A DNA stretch of 64,000 nt, from assembly GCA_021229015.1 (NCBI GenBank), contig CM037789.1:41142926-41206925 (forward strand). The letters are read 5' to 3'. This stretch comes from Solen grandis. Taxonomy: Eukaryota; Mollusca; Bivalvia; Adapedonta; Solenidae. This document shows, piece after piece, positions 22,774 through 35,099 of the stretch (position 1 is the stretch's first letter; the number at the start of each line of letters is the position of its first letter). A program made the position numbers and the translations under genes. The notes under the pieces are model-generated. The model searched no databases, was not told where the DNA came from, and saw only the letters and a list, made by a program, of their open reading frames with translations.

Positions 22774-23999
22774 GTTTACTACATATTACTTATTTATTGA
22801 TAGATCTTCAAACTCCTGTGATTTAAGTAACGTGTATTAGGCATAGCGATACCTATTTAAGTGTGACAAATCAAATGTGTAAGCGTGTGAGTGTGTATTT
22901 GTGTCGTTTTTCAAAATATAATATATCAGGGTCTATATATATACAAATTATAGTATTGAAACAAACAGAGCAATAACAATCATAAAAATCCAAAAGTGAA
23001 GTTATGGGATAAAAACAAGTCAAATGTTGTTGTTGTTGTTGTTTTTGGGGGGGGTTGTTGTTGTTGTTTTTTATAGAGAATATAGATATGAATGTCATTA
23101 ATAATTTATTGTAAAAATTGATAAGTTACGTGGGCAGTAATTCTTTTAATAAAAATTATATCGATTCCATTGTCAGTTCTATCTCAGAAGTATTTACTTA
23201 TGCTTGAATCATTTGGACATACAAATATACAAAATAAACAAGATAGTATTTAAGACATTAAAACGAAACTACCACATTGGTTTGGACCAAAATGTAAACA
23301 AAAAAAAGTAGAAAAAACTTTCTAATTTAAAAAAAAAAATTTACAAATCTACAATTAAAAAACTGTATGAAATCAAGAAACAAAAGTATTAAAATTTGAG
23401 AAATTTAAAAACTAATGTCCGAATAAAATATTGGGAAAAAAATGTAAATAAAGTTGAAACTAATATAGACGACTTATATGACTTCTTTTATATACATTTT
23501 ATAGAATATTGACGACAAAATTCGGTTTTAAAGATTATTTGATAAAAACTCCAACTAGATATCTTAAGTGTTTAATTAAATCATGAAATGCAAGTAAAAA
23601 GGCAAAAGGAATCGAATTCCACTAAATGAGCGATTTTGTCCACAATGCGTCAGTTAATTAGGGAACGAATTCCATCATCTTTTTTAATGTAATATTTTAA
23701 CAGAAGACATAAAGAAATATGTAAAATCCTATTTTTACAGAAACCCTAATATTTTTAATTTAGAAAAAATAAGGTAATGTTATGCTCGGAAATTTGCTTA
23801 AGAAGATAACCTGACTACATGTTTAAATTGATCGCTTTCAAATGACAAATGTGAAAAAATGACTCTATGATTTGTTTCAAGATTTTGAATTAATCTTTGT
23901 TATTTATTTGTGAAACGAATTTTATACATTGTGTGACTACTCACCTTACTTGTATGTTTGTCAGAGCCTCTTTATATGTCATATTTGTTAAAACCTCAT
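22774..23999. other. No gene; (TTG)n tract
   Basis: A (TTG)n with an internal G-run covers about 23026-23066. The remainder is AT-rich; its 3' part may be decayed sequence of the LINE at 24000-25048, but no frame holds. Confidence 0.45.
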
Positions 24000-25048
24000 T
24001 TATCCATTACTGTTAATATAGAATATATAGATAAAATTCTATGGGATACATCCAAATCTGACGATTTTTTAAATAATTAAATAGCAACAGATATTTGTTT
24101 GATAAGTTAAATGAACTATTGAATATGAATTAGATATTGATCAATTGGTTTATATTTTTAAATGTAAATCAAAATGGTTTAATGAAGATTGTAAAAATGC
24201 CAAAAAAGTTTTTTTGTGGCGCTAAGCGTTCCTTTAATAATAACCCTACTGATGAAAATAGGTTATTATTTTTGTCCAGCAGATCTTCTTTTAATAAAGT
24301 TAAACGCTATGCTAAGATGAAATATTACAATAAAGAAAAATACACATTATCAAACTTACGAAAGTCTTCTCCTAGAAAATTTTGGAATTACATAAAAAAA
24401 ATTAAACGATCAAAATCTATTGAAAACTGTAGTCATTGAGGACTTCGTACACCATTTCTCCAATTTATCAAATGCTGTTCCTGATATGCATACTATTTAT
24501 AATGTTGATGATAATGATTTTACCCCTGATTTGATTATTAATGAACTTGACATGGAATTTACCGTAGAGGAGATTGAAAATGTAATATCTTCATTGAAAA
24601 GACACAAGAGTTGTGATTTTGATAATAATGTAGCTGATTTTTATATTGAGTCCCAAAGTTTCATTGCTCCGTACTTATGTACTTTGTTTAACTATATGTA
24701 TGATAATTGTATATATCCTGACGCCTGGACAAAAGGTGCTATTGTACCAATTTTTAAAAAAGGTGCGGAAACAGATCCTGCAAATTATAGAGGTATTACT
24801 ATGGTAAATGTCACTTTAAAAATCTTTTCATTATTGTTAAGAAATAGACTTAATGTATGGTGCGAAAATAATGATGTATTCACAGATAGCCAGTTCGGTT
24901 TTCGTGATGGTCGTTCTACGGCTGATGCAATATTTATTCTCCATTCTATTATACAGTATGTATTATCAAAGCAGTCCAAACTTTGGTGTATATTTATTGA
25001 TTATCAGCGTGCGTTCGATACCGTTAACCGTGACGCTTTGTGGTATAA
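24000..25048 (+). pseudogene. Non-LTR retrotransposon fragment, RT N-terminal half, cut by gap
   Basis: Pieces in different frames read as one LINE ORF2. WDTSKSDDFLNN and KSKWFNEDCKNAKK lie near 24050-24210, a basic linker KFWNYIKKIKR comes next, then the frame from 24420 carries the reverse transcriptase. Visible motifs are GAIVPIFKKG, ANYRGITMVN, DSQFGFRDGRSTADA and the catalytic-Asp block IFIDYQRAFDTV. Frameshifts at about 24227 and 24420 and a stop near 24091 mark it as dead. It ends at the assembly gap, so the FADD box is not seen. It is related to the copy at 51328-53112. Clade not assigned. Confidence 0.85.
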
Positions 25049-25148
25049 NNNNNNNNNNNNNNNNNNNNNNNNNNNNNNNNNNNNNNNNNNNNNNNNNNNN
25101 NNNNNNNNNNNNNNNNNNNNNNNNNNNNNNNNNNNNNNNNNNNNNNNN
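25049..25148. other. Assembly gap (100 N)
   Basis: Exactly 100 undetermined bases, a conventional size for a gap of unknown length. The LINE does not continue on the far side. Confidence 1.
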
Positions 25149-26746
25149 CGATGACAAATCTTTTCATAAAAAGGACCACGACGTTTATCAATTGTCCCTT
25201 TTCTATTGTGATGTATTTTATCGCATTCCAGCATTCAGTTAAAAGCCTTAAATATTTCGATATGTTAGAAGACGTATGCTGAGACCGATCGAATTTATAT
25301 ACAGTATTTATCTGTCTACTTTTATTTTTGTTATTTATATACCCTCTGAATGCATTTCCTTCGTATATTTGGAAGCAATCATTCTTATATTTGGAAGAAA
25401 TCATTCCTATATTTGGAAGCAATTATCTTTACGGGCAAAATATAAAAAAAAAAATTGACTTCACTTAAATCAATTGATTTGGAAACTTCATATTCAGTTA
25501 AACCAAAAAACAAATGTCGCGTGATTTACAGAAACTAGGACAACACAGTTACGATACCACAAAAACAGCTGGTCGTTTTATTATGTGATGAACAGAATAT
25601 ACATATTATATATATGAAATTAAATAGAAGACTTTCTCAGATAACTTTCAAGGTATTTGATTTCAGCTGCTTCGTTTTTATTAAAGGACTTAACGGTTAT
25701 GTTGTATTTGTAGCAGGTAATATTCTAATATGTCATCTTGAGAAAGAAATAAAACTACATATGTATAATACAATGATCTATTACTTCCTGGAAAATATAA
25801 GTAACAAGCTATGTAAAAACGTTTCTTAAATATATAGGAGCTATCAAAGGCAATTACGGTATATTCAATAAAGATTTAATAAATAACAATATATAATTCC
25901 AAGAGAGAAAGAGATCAATCAAGACATTGGCTTCCTTAAGACTTCGACGTCAGAAAGGTTAATAAGGAATTTGATACTAGTACAAACAAAAAACATAAAG
26001 ATATGTATATTACATAGATAGTAGTCAGGCAGGAACATCGCGTTCGTTCATTAGAAAAGAAGAGATTAATAAGCTGAATCTGCAGTTCATGTAGTCATTT
26101 GGTATGGCCACTCAGAAAATAACATTCATTTTGCAATGAACACAATACTTATGTATATGACTTTACCATTGACAAAGTGATTTGCTTTTATGTTTAATAT
26201 TTCACAAAAAGTAAATTTGGCTAACATAGTACAACGTCTTATATCGCTCACTCGATTAATTTCCTTCAAATCAAATACGGTTATGTAATCTTGATCCCGC
26301 GTGATAATGTCAGTTTTGACACATCGGTGTCTTCATTTATAGCATCTCCATGCATATCTAGTGCAACTGAATTTGCAGTTTTGTTTGCATGAGAGTTTAA
26401 AAAGCTCGATCATCATCTTAACAAAATATAATAGACAAATCTTAACTAGATACAGATTACAAATGTTTACCTGTTAATTCGAAACGAAATGAAATGTCCG
26501 TAATAAATTTTGATGGTCTGTTTGAAAGTATTTATGCGGCTGTTTTGGTTATTTTCTTTACATAGTAAACATCGATTTCCGCAAAGCAAATTTCTTTGAT
26601 AAATATCCGCTGCGAGCACGATCTTACCCGATGCTTGGTAGACGGCTTTTAAGTTTTCCTCTTGTATCGTCCATTAAAACCGCGTTGAAAATCACTGGAT
26701 TAATTTGATAATTCTTGTAGCAGGTAATGCATAAAAACAAACGCTC
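25149..26746. other. No gene; short three-copy repeat
   Basis: 25355-25425 has three copies of ATATTTGGAAG(C/A)AATCATT (about 23 bp each). Otherwise AT-rich 3' flank of the minus-strand gene; no coding exon recognised. Confidence 0.5.
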
Positions 26747-26752
26747 TTTATT
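26747..26752 (-). terminator. Candidate polyadenylation signal AATAAA
   Basis: AATAAA on the minus strand, 213 bp downstream of the stop codon at 26965. The hexamer is common in AT-rich DNA, so this is only a candidate. Confidence 0.35.
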
Positions 26753-26964
26753 TGAACTGGTCAACGGCCGATATGTGAGAAATTAGCGGCAACAACTCTA
26801 TCGGTTAAATAAAATTGTGTATTCATACACGAGTTGGTAAGATTATAAATAAGAATTTCTAAAGCACAATAACTTATTTTAACAATTACAAAAACATCAC
26901 TTTTGTTTCAGTTTTTCCGAACTGTCATATAATTGCATTTGGTTTTATGGCCCCAACGTTTAGA

Positions 26965-27726
26965 TCAAAAAGCTGTCCCTCGTGTATATCCTCTTTGGGT
27001 TTTGGGGGGTTCTGTCGCTGCAGTCTGATGTCGCTTCCATCGGTATGGCGCAATTGGATCTTCTGTGTTCGGCCGACCGTACGTACTCTGTGTTGGAAGC
27101 CTGTAGTCATGATGTCGAGTTCTTGGGGCATAAGAAGCAGCAGTGCTCGTATGTCTTTCATATCCGTATTCATACATCTTGGATTTCTCAAGCTCATTCT
27201 CATCAATAATTTTGCCATCTTCGTCAATATAAACCGGGACATACTGGACCATTGGTTGATGTACGTGTTGTGGTTGGTATTCTTTCTTGATGTACTGCTC
27301 GCCTTGCATTTCAGGAACTTTCGGTCCCTGAATTTGAGGCGTTGCGTGAACGTCGATCTGGCCACCTTTTGAAACTATTCGCACCTCGGTTTTTTCAAAC
27401 CTTTGGTACTTTTCTCTCAAGTCCTTAATCAAATAATCGGGCATTTTTGGAAGTCTGCCACTTCCATCCACAAGTCGAACAGTCGTTAACTGACCATTCT
27501 GTAATGTTCCATCTACTACAAAGTCTTCTAATTGTGACCTTCCACTATGAGGCCATGTTGGGGGACCAGGAATAACTTCACCATTAGGTCCATAATATAT
27601 GTGCTTCTCATTTGGATTGGAAGGAAAAAAAGGTTGACCTTGAAATGATGGTTGGCCAGGATATGTTTGTGGTTGTGGCATTGGTTGAACTGGTACAGCT
27701 GGAATGACTGGCTGGCCGACCGGTAC
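26965..27726 (-). CDS. Unknown cysteine-free Pro/Gln/Tyr-rich protein, last exon
   Basis: Encodes 253 residues ending at TGA 26967-26965. It starts at 27726 after the acceptor ATTTTAG, in phase 0, which fits the exon at 28257-28432; the Met at 27681 is internal. Order: a Pro/Val/Gln-rich start (VPVGQPVIPAVPVQPMPQPQ); HIYYGPNGEVIPGPP; a charged middle (VVDGTLQNGQLTTVRLVDG, MPDYLIKDLREKYQRFEKTE); YVPVYIDEDGKII; a Lys/Glu/Tyr stretch; and a basic tail (RWKRHQTAATEPPKTQRGY). No cysteine, signal peptide or membrane segment is visible, so a cytosolic, partly disordered protein is likely. I do not recognise the family. Varied composition, intact splice sites and phase-matched exons support a real gene. 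Confidence 0.8.
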   Translation of the reverse strand, partial: VPVGQPVIPAVPVQPMPQPQTYPGQPSFQGQPFFPSNPNEKHIYYGPNGEVIPGPPTWPHSGRSQLEDFVVDGTLQNGQLTTVRLVDGSGRLPKMPDYLIKDLREKYQRFEKTEVRIVSKGGQIDVHATPQIQGPKVPEMQGEQYIKKEYQPQHVHQPMVQYVPVYIDEDGKIIDENELEKSKMYEYGYERHTSTAASYAPRTRHHDYRLPTQSTYGRPNTEDPIAPYRWKRHQTAATEPPKTQRGYTRGTAF

Positions 27727-28256
27727 CTAAAATGTGCAACGAACAAATTAAGACGCCACGTGTCGTATTAAAAACAAATGCCCAAGTAGAAAGAACCTTT
27801 CTTCTCTTATTATTGCTTATTAATTACAAAATGCACTAATACAGATTTAGTGTGTTATTTTTATTTATTTTTTGATTTTATTTATTTTTTACTATCAAAA
27901 TATAAAAGAAAACTCCCGAAGTATTATAAAGAGCGCTGTGAAGATGTTGTTCGAGCTACCACACTAGGTACATTTTTCTTCAGAAAGAATTGCACAAACC
28001 AATGAACTGTTAAGAAATATAAATGACGTTGTGTAAATATTGTCCCTTCCTAAAACTTTACAACATATAGACTCATTTTAACGCATTGAAAAGCAGAGCA
28101 GACTTAGATCAGGGTTTCCTCCTTTTGTTCACAAACTATTGTAGCTCAGAAACTACACAGTTATGGCAAACAAAAATCATTTTGAGTTCTGTAAATTATT
28201 ATTTATCAAGTCATAAATTTACACATAAATGTAAATAAGGTTAAAGGTTAAACTAC

Positions 28257-28432
28257 CTGCTGGGGTGGATTACTTGGCATAACTTCTTGTCTGGGTACGG
28301 GATAAGCCCTCGGGGGAACTTCTTGCATCCCCTGGGGTGGATACCCTCTAAATGGTGGCACGTTATATTTCTGAGCGAGCTGGTCCATTATAACATCTTC
28401 CATTGGAGTATTCTTCTGATCAAATACAATAC
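28257..28432 (-). CDS. Same gene, penultimate exon
   Basis: 176 bp: two bases completing a split Gly codon, then 58 codons. Acceptor ATCGCAG precedes 28432; donor GTAGTT follows 28257. The translation runs IVFDQKNTPMEDVIMDQLAQ, then a Pro/Tyr-rich part with FRGYPPQGMQEVPPRAYPVP and SNPPQQ. The 530-bp intron to the last exon has no repeat insertion. The frame is open and both phases fit the neighbouring exons. No cysteines. Confidence 0.8.
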
Positions 28433-28439
28433 CTGCGAT

Positions 28440-28992
28440 GATAAATAATTATGTATTTACAAGATGTGGCGGTTTTAGACACATGGTTCCTGTGCCGACC
28501 AATTTTTTCTTTGCCACAAGATAGTTTTGCTTATAAAAAGAGAATAACAGTACTGTTCTTTTAATGAGCTTTTTAATTTTGTTAATGTTCTCGTGTCCAA
28601 ACACTTACTTTAAAGATTTTTTTTCAAAACTTTGACTCTACTGTTTATCATGTTTCTGAGATGTTAGGGTTAATTAACAATGCAGTCTCAAGTTATAACT
28701 TATAGTACCAATTTGAAAATTATCAGGATTTTAAGATATTTGTCCATAAAAAACTGTTTTGGAAGTGGCTTAACGCACTATCCTCTTCAATAGAATTGCC
28801 TGATATTCACTTATGTTAAAATATGCACTGAATATGAAAATGTAAAAAAGAGAATAACAGGTTACCGTGCTCGTTTTTATGCTGCGTTTGTATATCCATG
28901 GTAACCGTTTCTAATAAATAGCTAAAATATACATCTTTCGTGTCCTAGACTTTGCGATGTTAAACTGTAACATATGCCCTTAAGTGTAATGA
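28440..28992. other. Intron sequence, nothing recognised
   Basis: AT-rich DNA inside the presumed long intron of the minus-strand gene. Confidence 0.5.
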
Positions 28993-29345
28993 ACTTTGTC
29001 AGTTACCATACCGGCGCAATATCTCAGTGGTAGAGTGTCCACTTTGTGTTCGGGGTGTCTGGAGTTCGACTCCCAGCCGAGGCCCTTCCTCTGGTGACCG
29101 CGTCAAACTAAAGACGTATAAAATTGGTACCAGATGCACCCTTGCCTGGCACACGGTAAAGTGGGGTTGCTATGAGAACTCGGAGTACTCAGTACTGGTT
29201 CTACCCAGGAATTTGTCTCCCGTGAATCGGTGCTATACACCGGGCACGTAAAAGAACCTAGGGGTCTATTCGCAAAATGAGCTAGGGTATCACACCCGGA
29301 CTCCTTGTATCCAACCAGTGTTTCTTCCAATGTTGTCTCTATAGC
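28993..29345 (+). mobile_element. tRNA-derived SINE, family 4 (long body)
   Basis: The head has TATCTCAGTGGTAGAGTGT (A box) and GAGTTCGACTCCC (B box, 29062-29074). The body is about 250 bp and contains CGGAGTACTCAGTACTGG and ACACCGGGCACGTAAAAGAA. The tail differs from the other families here. Only one copy in the window. Confidence 0.75.
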
Positions 29346-31208
29346 AAAATACCGGACACACTAGTGGGAAATTTTGACCGTAAGATTTGAAATATGGCCA
29401 TAATAATCAGAAAATGATTGCTAGCCATTACAATAAAGGAAGGAGAAGAAGAAGAAAAAAACAAGGAGATCATTAGAAATTCTGATCGCCTTTCATATAA
29501 AACTATCTTTGTTTCGTCTGTCTTAAATATAGCCTCATAGGACTGGTGATAAGATGGAATGGACAAACTACTATTGTATGAATTAAGCCATTCACGTGAT
29601 TCTTGATGTTAAGCGTCACGTGTTTCACTGAAGTCTCCTTGTTTATTATTCTATCTTCTGAAATGTTTGTAGTGTCATTAACAATAACACGGAATCTCGA
29701 AAAATATAACACGATATCTTTTGAATGAAATTCAGGCTTTTGAATTCCTCATTTTTTGGTTTCTTATAAAAGACAAGATGATGAATAATTAATGGTTTCT
29801 CCTTCTAAAAGAGTATTGATATAAATAACAGAGCTTTTGTTAAGTGGTACTTGCAAAGTTACCATTTCTTCAGTAAGGTATCACATGGCAGTGTGTGGTT
29901 AGTTCATTAAACAGACTGATATTTGTAACCCAAGTTTGTCTCTGTTTTTCCAAACTCGACTTCTAGTTTAGTTCAATTAGCCCTTTGGTTGATATACTGA
30001 ACAATATTTTAAAAGCTGACTACTCTAAATAAAATTGCAAGACGTTTAAAATGTTAACACATATCGTTGCGATGTTATTGCTTGTCTCAACTTTTTTATC
30101 GAATTTAACAGTTTGGGTTAATAATGTTTCTATCTTGATATAGTTAGCAACCATTTCTCCCCGGGGTCTATGGCTACGTCAGAAAGTATTAATTTGCAAT
30201 TACTGGAGAAGTAACACTACATAAAACCGAAAATATATTGCTATAGAGATATACTACAATGATGACGTAATTGGCCAAAAAAAAGATACACTGAAACACA
30301 ACAACATCAAAAACTGCAGCTCGTGCCATATTTGCCCTAGTAGCCAAGGTTCGATTCCTGTCCATGATTTAGTCATTATGGTGTAAAATGGCCGTTTTTA
30401 TTACATTGCAAGAAATAAATGTTTTTTCCGTGTTTTTTATGTTAATATGTGAGTCATTTTATAGACCACAGTTACTTTCTAATTCATCACTTATCAGGAT
30501 ATAACGCTTAAAGACACATGCTAAACTATATAAAAATTATACACGTGCTCATTATATAAAAATTATCAATAAAATCCCATCCTATAAACTGAAGTTATGG
30601 CTGAAAACTACTTTATTTTCTAAATCTCTCTTTTTTTCTCTCCTAAGACATCATGATCTACAAAACCACTTCAATTACTAATCCATTTCCTTACGACAAA
30701 AATACTTTTTAAGAAGACTTAAAATGTCTGTTCTCTTGAAGTCAGAAACATTAAAGAACTGTCAGTCAAAATTAGGAAAATGTGTTTCTCCGTTTCTAAG
30801 ATAGGCTTGGCGAATTAATCTGGAGACAGGTTTAATTTTAGTATATGATGGCTAAATCTGCCTCTTTTCACGGCATGGTTCTTTGTTAATATCTATTGAT
30901 CATCTTTAAGATCATCGGTTAAAATATAGTTGGCTACTACAGAACAGTATAGAGATTATCCACGATAAAGAACGCTACGGCTCTTGAAAACAAGCACTTT
31001 GGTGGATGTGGAATATTTGATGAGTATTTATAATGTTTATATACGTACATAGATATTGAAGCCCGTCTGGTCACAGTACTACAGATCCATCTTAAATGTA
31101 CGCAAGTTCCAGGGATGGGTAGAATCGTGTTTTTTATGTATTTGCAAATAACTGCGGCGCGCTGCCGATGGTGTTGCGGAAATGACATGTGAAGAACAAT
31201 TTACTTTA
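29346..31208. other. Intron sequence, one tRNA-like scrap
   Basis: 30340-30366 has AAGGTTCGATTCCTGTCC, a B-box-like remnant. I see no exon with paired splice sites. Confidence 0.45.
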
Positions 31209-31274
31209 ATTTAGTTTTTTTTTTCTTTTTCTTTTTTTTTTTTTCTTTTTTTTTTCTTTTTTTTTCTTTTTATT
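31209..31274. repeat. T-rich (TTTTTC)n tract
   Basis: Pyrimidine tract of T-runs separated by single C. Confidence 0.9.
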
Positions 31275-33059
31275 AGTATTGTGTGTATTTTTCAATCCAT
31301 AAAAATTAAAGTGCCTATATGGTTGAACTTAATACAAAGTAAAATATAAAGTTTATTTTTTCTCTGTAAAATTCTTTAATAATGATTTATGTTGCATTGT
31401 ACGGTCAACTGAGGATGGTTCCCCGACCTCTGTTGACCCATTACGAGGGAAATAAATGGGGATACCCATATGCGGCCTCAAAAAAAAAAATGACATACCA
31501 TAAATGGAAGAATATTGAAAAGGTGATGGCGTTACGGGTATAAAACAGAGTCTAGCTTGCATAGAAAGAATACGGTTTCATGTGATAGTGATCCGAAGAC
31601 TTTGGGTTCAAACACCGTCGTTGAGGGCAAATATTTTTTTCCAATCCACACGCAGTTATCTCCCCTTTATTCTTCGGCATAGATCTCTGCCACCATGAGA
31701 AGGAATTATCAGGATTTTTGATATATTTTTTTTAATTGTTAAAAAAACTGTTTCTATGTATCGGCTTAGTTTTCTTTCATTCATATAATATTAATAATGA
31801 TGAAATAAATAGAAAATGATAACAAATAAGATATTTTGAAGAAAAAAATAAACTAACCGTTAAGTTATTTTTCGGTTTTTCAAATTCTTTTTATTTTACA
31901 GCGAGTGGCATTTTCTAACGTATATTTTCTTAAATAAACATCAATTATCGCCTTTTTAAAAAAAAATCTGTTTAGAAAATAACTTTTTCTGTGCATATGA
32001 ATCTATAATAATTATTAATAATTAACTTTCGTCATTTTGTAAGCCTACCATTTTCACGTGACATTTGTGACAGCAATTATTCTTTTTGCTAAGTGAGCGT
32101 GCAAGGGAGATCACTGAGTGGAGTTTGTTGTTGTTGTTGTTGTTGTTGTTTGTTTTTATTTGTTTTTTTGTTGTTGTTTTTTTTGTTGTTGGTTTTTGTT
32201 TTTTTGTTTTTCATGCAGATCTGCGGATGAGGAAAAGCATAAGGTGTACGAGCGCGTTAAGAAATACGTTTAACCTAATGCCTCGAAAGTGTGTATGTCT
32301 GTTTTATTCCACTGAATCTTAATTTAATCATACATCCTTGGTGGACTATCTGCACTTAACATTTCATGAGATATTAGGAACCAACAAAGACCTGGAGAAA
32401 AAATAGCTATCGATCGACATTCCTGTAAAAATGAACAAAGAAAAAAGTTGCTCGGCAACAACAAATATCCAATTTAATTATATAAATGTTCATGCAATAT
32501 TGTAAAATTCAGGTTAAAACTGTACTATCAGGACGAAACGATGTTTATCGTATGATGGATTGTATGATAAACATCTTTTGATACGTGTTAAGATTCAGTT
32601 CTTTAACTGTAAGAAATGCTACCTTTGTCGTCTGACCGATGATATACTGATATTTGCTAAATTAATTTACGTAGATATAAATGCGTTTTATTATAAATTT
32701 TTTTAAATTTTGGAATCTGTGATTAAACAATTGTTGGTAGATATATTCGCGGAACCATGTTCTAGAAAACATGAGGTCTATGAAATAACCAGTTTTCGTG
32801 GGGATAAATATTCGTGATTAGTTCCCCGCGAAAATTAATGATTCTACAGTATGTGATTGGTATACTTGAAAATATATGTTCTTTTTTATTTCTCACATTT
32901 TTTGCATTCGTATGTGTCTACATGTATAACTATTTTGTCTGTTTATCAAATATATGAAATTGAAATGTATATCCAACATGTTAGAAAAACGATTTAAAGG
33001 ATATGAAATCAAAGTCTAATTTAATATCCTATTATCTTTTTTTTCTGTTGTACCAGGCA
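31275..33059. other. Intron sequence with (TTG)n/T tract
   Basis: 32124-32213 is (TTG)n grading into T-runs. No exon recognised; the open frame at 32086-32322 is a by-product of the tract. Confidence 0.5.
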
Positions 33060-33560
33060 AGATTCCGTTGTGATGTGTTATGATGTGTCGCATCTGGTTG
33101 TGTTGTCTTGTTATGCGTCGCATCGGGTTGTGTTGTGATGCGTCGCAACGCGTTTTGATGTGTTGTAATGCGTCACATTGCGTTGTGGTGTTGTGATGCG
33201 TCGAATCGCGTTGTGATGTATTGTGATGCGTCGCATCGCGTTGTGTTGCGTTGTGATGTTTTGTGATGCGTCGCTTCTCGTTGTGTTGCGTTTTGATGTG
33301 TTTTTATGCGTCGCATTTCATAGTGATGTTTTGTGATGCATCGCAATTGCGTAGTGCTGTTTTGTGACGAGTCGCATCGCGTTTTGTTGCGTTGTGTTTT
33401 GTTGTGATGCGTCGCATCGCGTTTTTTTGCGTTTTGATGTGTCATCATGCGTCGCACCGCGTTGTGTTGTGTTGTGATATGTCGAATCGAGTTGTGTTTC
33501 ATTTTGGTGTGTTGTGTTATGGTTCATCTCGTTGTGCTGTTTTGTGATGTGTTGCATTGT
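33060..33560. repeat. CpG-rich degenerate minisatellite
   Basis: Units of roughly 30-40 bp built from GATGCGTCGCATC and GCGTTGTGTTG. The core GATGCG-T-CGCATC is an odd palindrome. About a dozen diverged copies. The opposite strand gives spurious His/Thr/Gln-rich frames. Confidence 0.85.
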
Positions 33561-34234
33561 GTTATTTGCGCTGTGCAGATTTTTATGTGTTCATCGTTTT
33601 TTGTCAAATTGTGTTGGTTGCTTTCCTTTTTTGTGTCCGAAAAGTGCCTGTCTGTCTGACCTGACAGCTGATTTCTATTTCAGTTCTGTGGATATCTCAC
33701 CACAATCTGTCTAAACGTCCAGTAGAGTTTCTCAAGTGGAAGAGGGTTTGACGAGCTGCAGATATGCAGAGTAACTTAGTTTTTGCCATATACTAAATTT
33801 ATATTACAATATGAGCGATTGTTGTTTTAGATTTGTTTCCTTTTTATTTAGATATGCATATTTGATACAAATCTTATAAACTGTAGGCTGTAGAAATAGG
33901 GAGAGTAACAGTGGCGATGTGCTAATTGTTAACAGTCCGTTGAAACAAATGGTGCGTCCGTCTTTAATTTCTTGTAATGACCTTGTTAACGCAAAGTTAG
34001 AGCGTTTTTTGTTGTTGTTGTTGTTGTTTTTGTTGTTGTTGGTTTTTTGTCAATTTCTTGAAAATTTGGCATCCGTTTATTAAACTTACTTTGATAAAAA
34101 AAAAAAAAGAAATGGGACAATACTGTTCATTCAGCGCCATCAGCGCTTTGATTTGAACTCTCAGTAGCGACGGCACAGTCTCTATTTATAGATGCAAATA
34201 TCAGAGGATCGATCCTAATCAGATATACAGGTAT
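33561..34234. other. Intron sequence, (TTG)n at 34006-34042
   Basis: No exon or element recognised apart from the trinucleotide tract and a short A-run near 34097. Confidence 0.5.
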
Positions 34235-34792
34235 CTACGGTGGCAAAGATGTGACATGCACTACTCTTTTTTTATGTCGATCGAACGAGACATTAAGTTG
34301 AGGGAATGAGATAATAAGACGTGGAAATGAGAAAGTTATCTCGAGGGAACGACTTATTATCTCGAGGGAACGAATTAGTCAACCAATTAAATATTGCAAT
34401 CAAGAGTCCGTATTTTACGGTGGCAGAGAGGTGACACACGCGTCTCTTTTTTATGTCGAGAGAACGAGATAATAAGTCAAGGAACGAGATAATAACTCGA
34501 GGGGACGAGTTAATTATCTCGAGAGAACGACTTATTATCTCGAGAGAACGAGATAATAAGCGAGGAACGAGTAATAATCGAGGGAAAGTGTAACTTTTAC
34601 AATTGTCATTCATGATATTCAGAGACGATCATATTGTTATATATTTTCGAGAAAGTCGTTCCCTCGAGATAACTAACTCGTTCCCACGACTAATTATTTC
34701 ATTCCCTCGACTTATTATCTCGTTCCCTCGACTTATTATCCCGTTCCCTCGACATAAAAAAGAGTAGTGCATTTCACTTCTATGCCATCGTA
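34235..34792. mobile_element. Foldback-type element with long imperfect TIRs
   Basis: The left end CTACGGTGGCAAAGATGTGAC, TGCACTACTC, TTTATGTCGA matches the reverse complement of the right end (34741-34792: TCGACATAAA, GAGTAGTGCA, CTATGCCATCGTAG). Between them are GAGGGAACGAGATAATAAG-type units in both orientations. A second left-end-like segment at about 34408-34470 (TACGGTGGCAGAGAGGTGAC) suggests an internal duplication. No coding capacity. Confidence 0.75.
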
Positions 34793-35021
34793 GTATTTTG
34801 AGTCCGTGTTTATTTGTTTAATGGAATTAACGGTCCATCGACAATAATTCTGTAACAGAGACAACCTCCAGACTAACTGAATACGTTTAGAATTAAATCC
34901 TTAACTGTTTCGATATCACTTAAAATTTCTCCTTTCCAAATCAAACGAGTACAAAAATTTATGTTATTAGCTTTACGGAAACGGACGCGTCCTGTGTGTT
35001 CAGCATAACATAATTTGGCGA

Positions 35022-35089
35022 TTAGAAAGTCTTTCTCGTAAATATATAACAATATGATCGTCTCTGAATATCATGAATGACAATTGTAA
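35022..35089. repeat. Inverted copy of 34599-34656
   Basis: The sequence with ATATATAACAATATGATCGTC and CATGAATGACAATTGTAAC is the reverse complement of the segment at 34599-34656. The two enclose a ~360-bp spacer and lead into oppositely oriented repeat arrays. Confidence 0.85.
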
Positions 35090-35099
35090 CAAGTAATAT

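Noticed and set aside
26925..27372. Alternative frames on both strands over the last exon
   Set aside because: Shadows of the phase-supported minus-strand exon 26965-27726.
33173..33557. His/Thr/Gln-rich minus-strand proteins
   Set aside because: Translation of the CpG-rich minisatellite.
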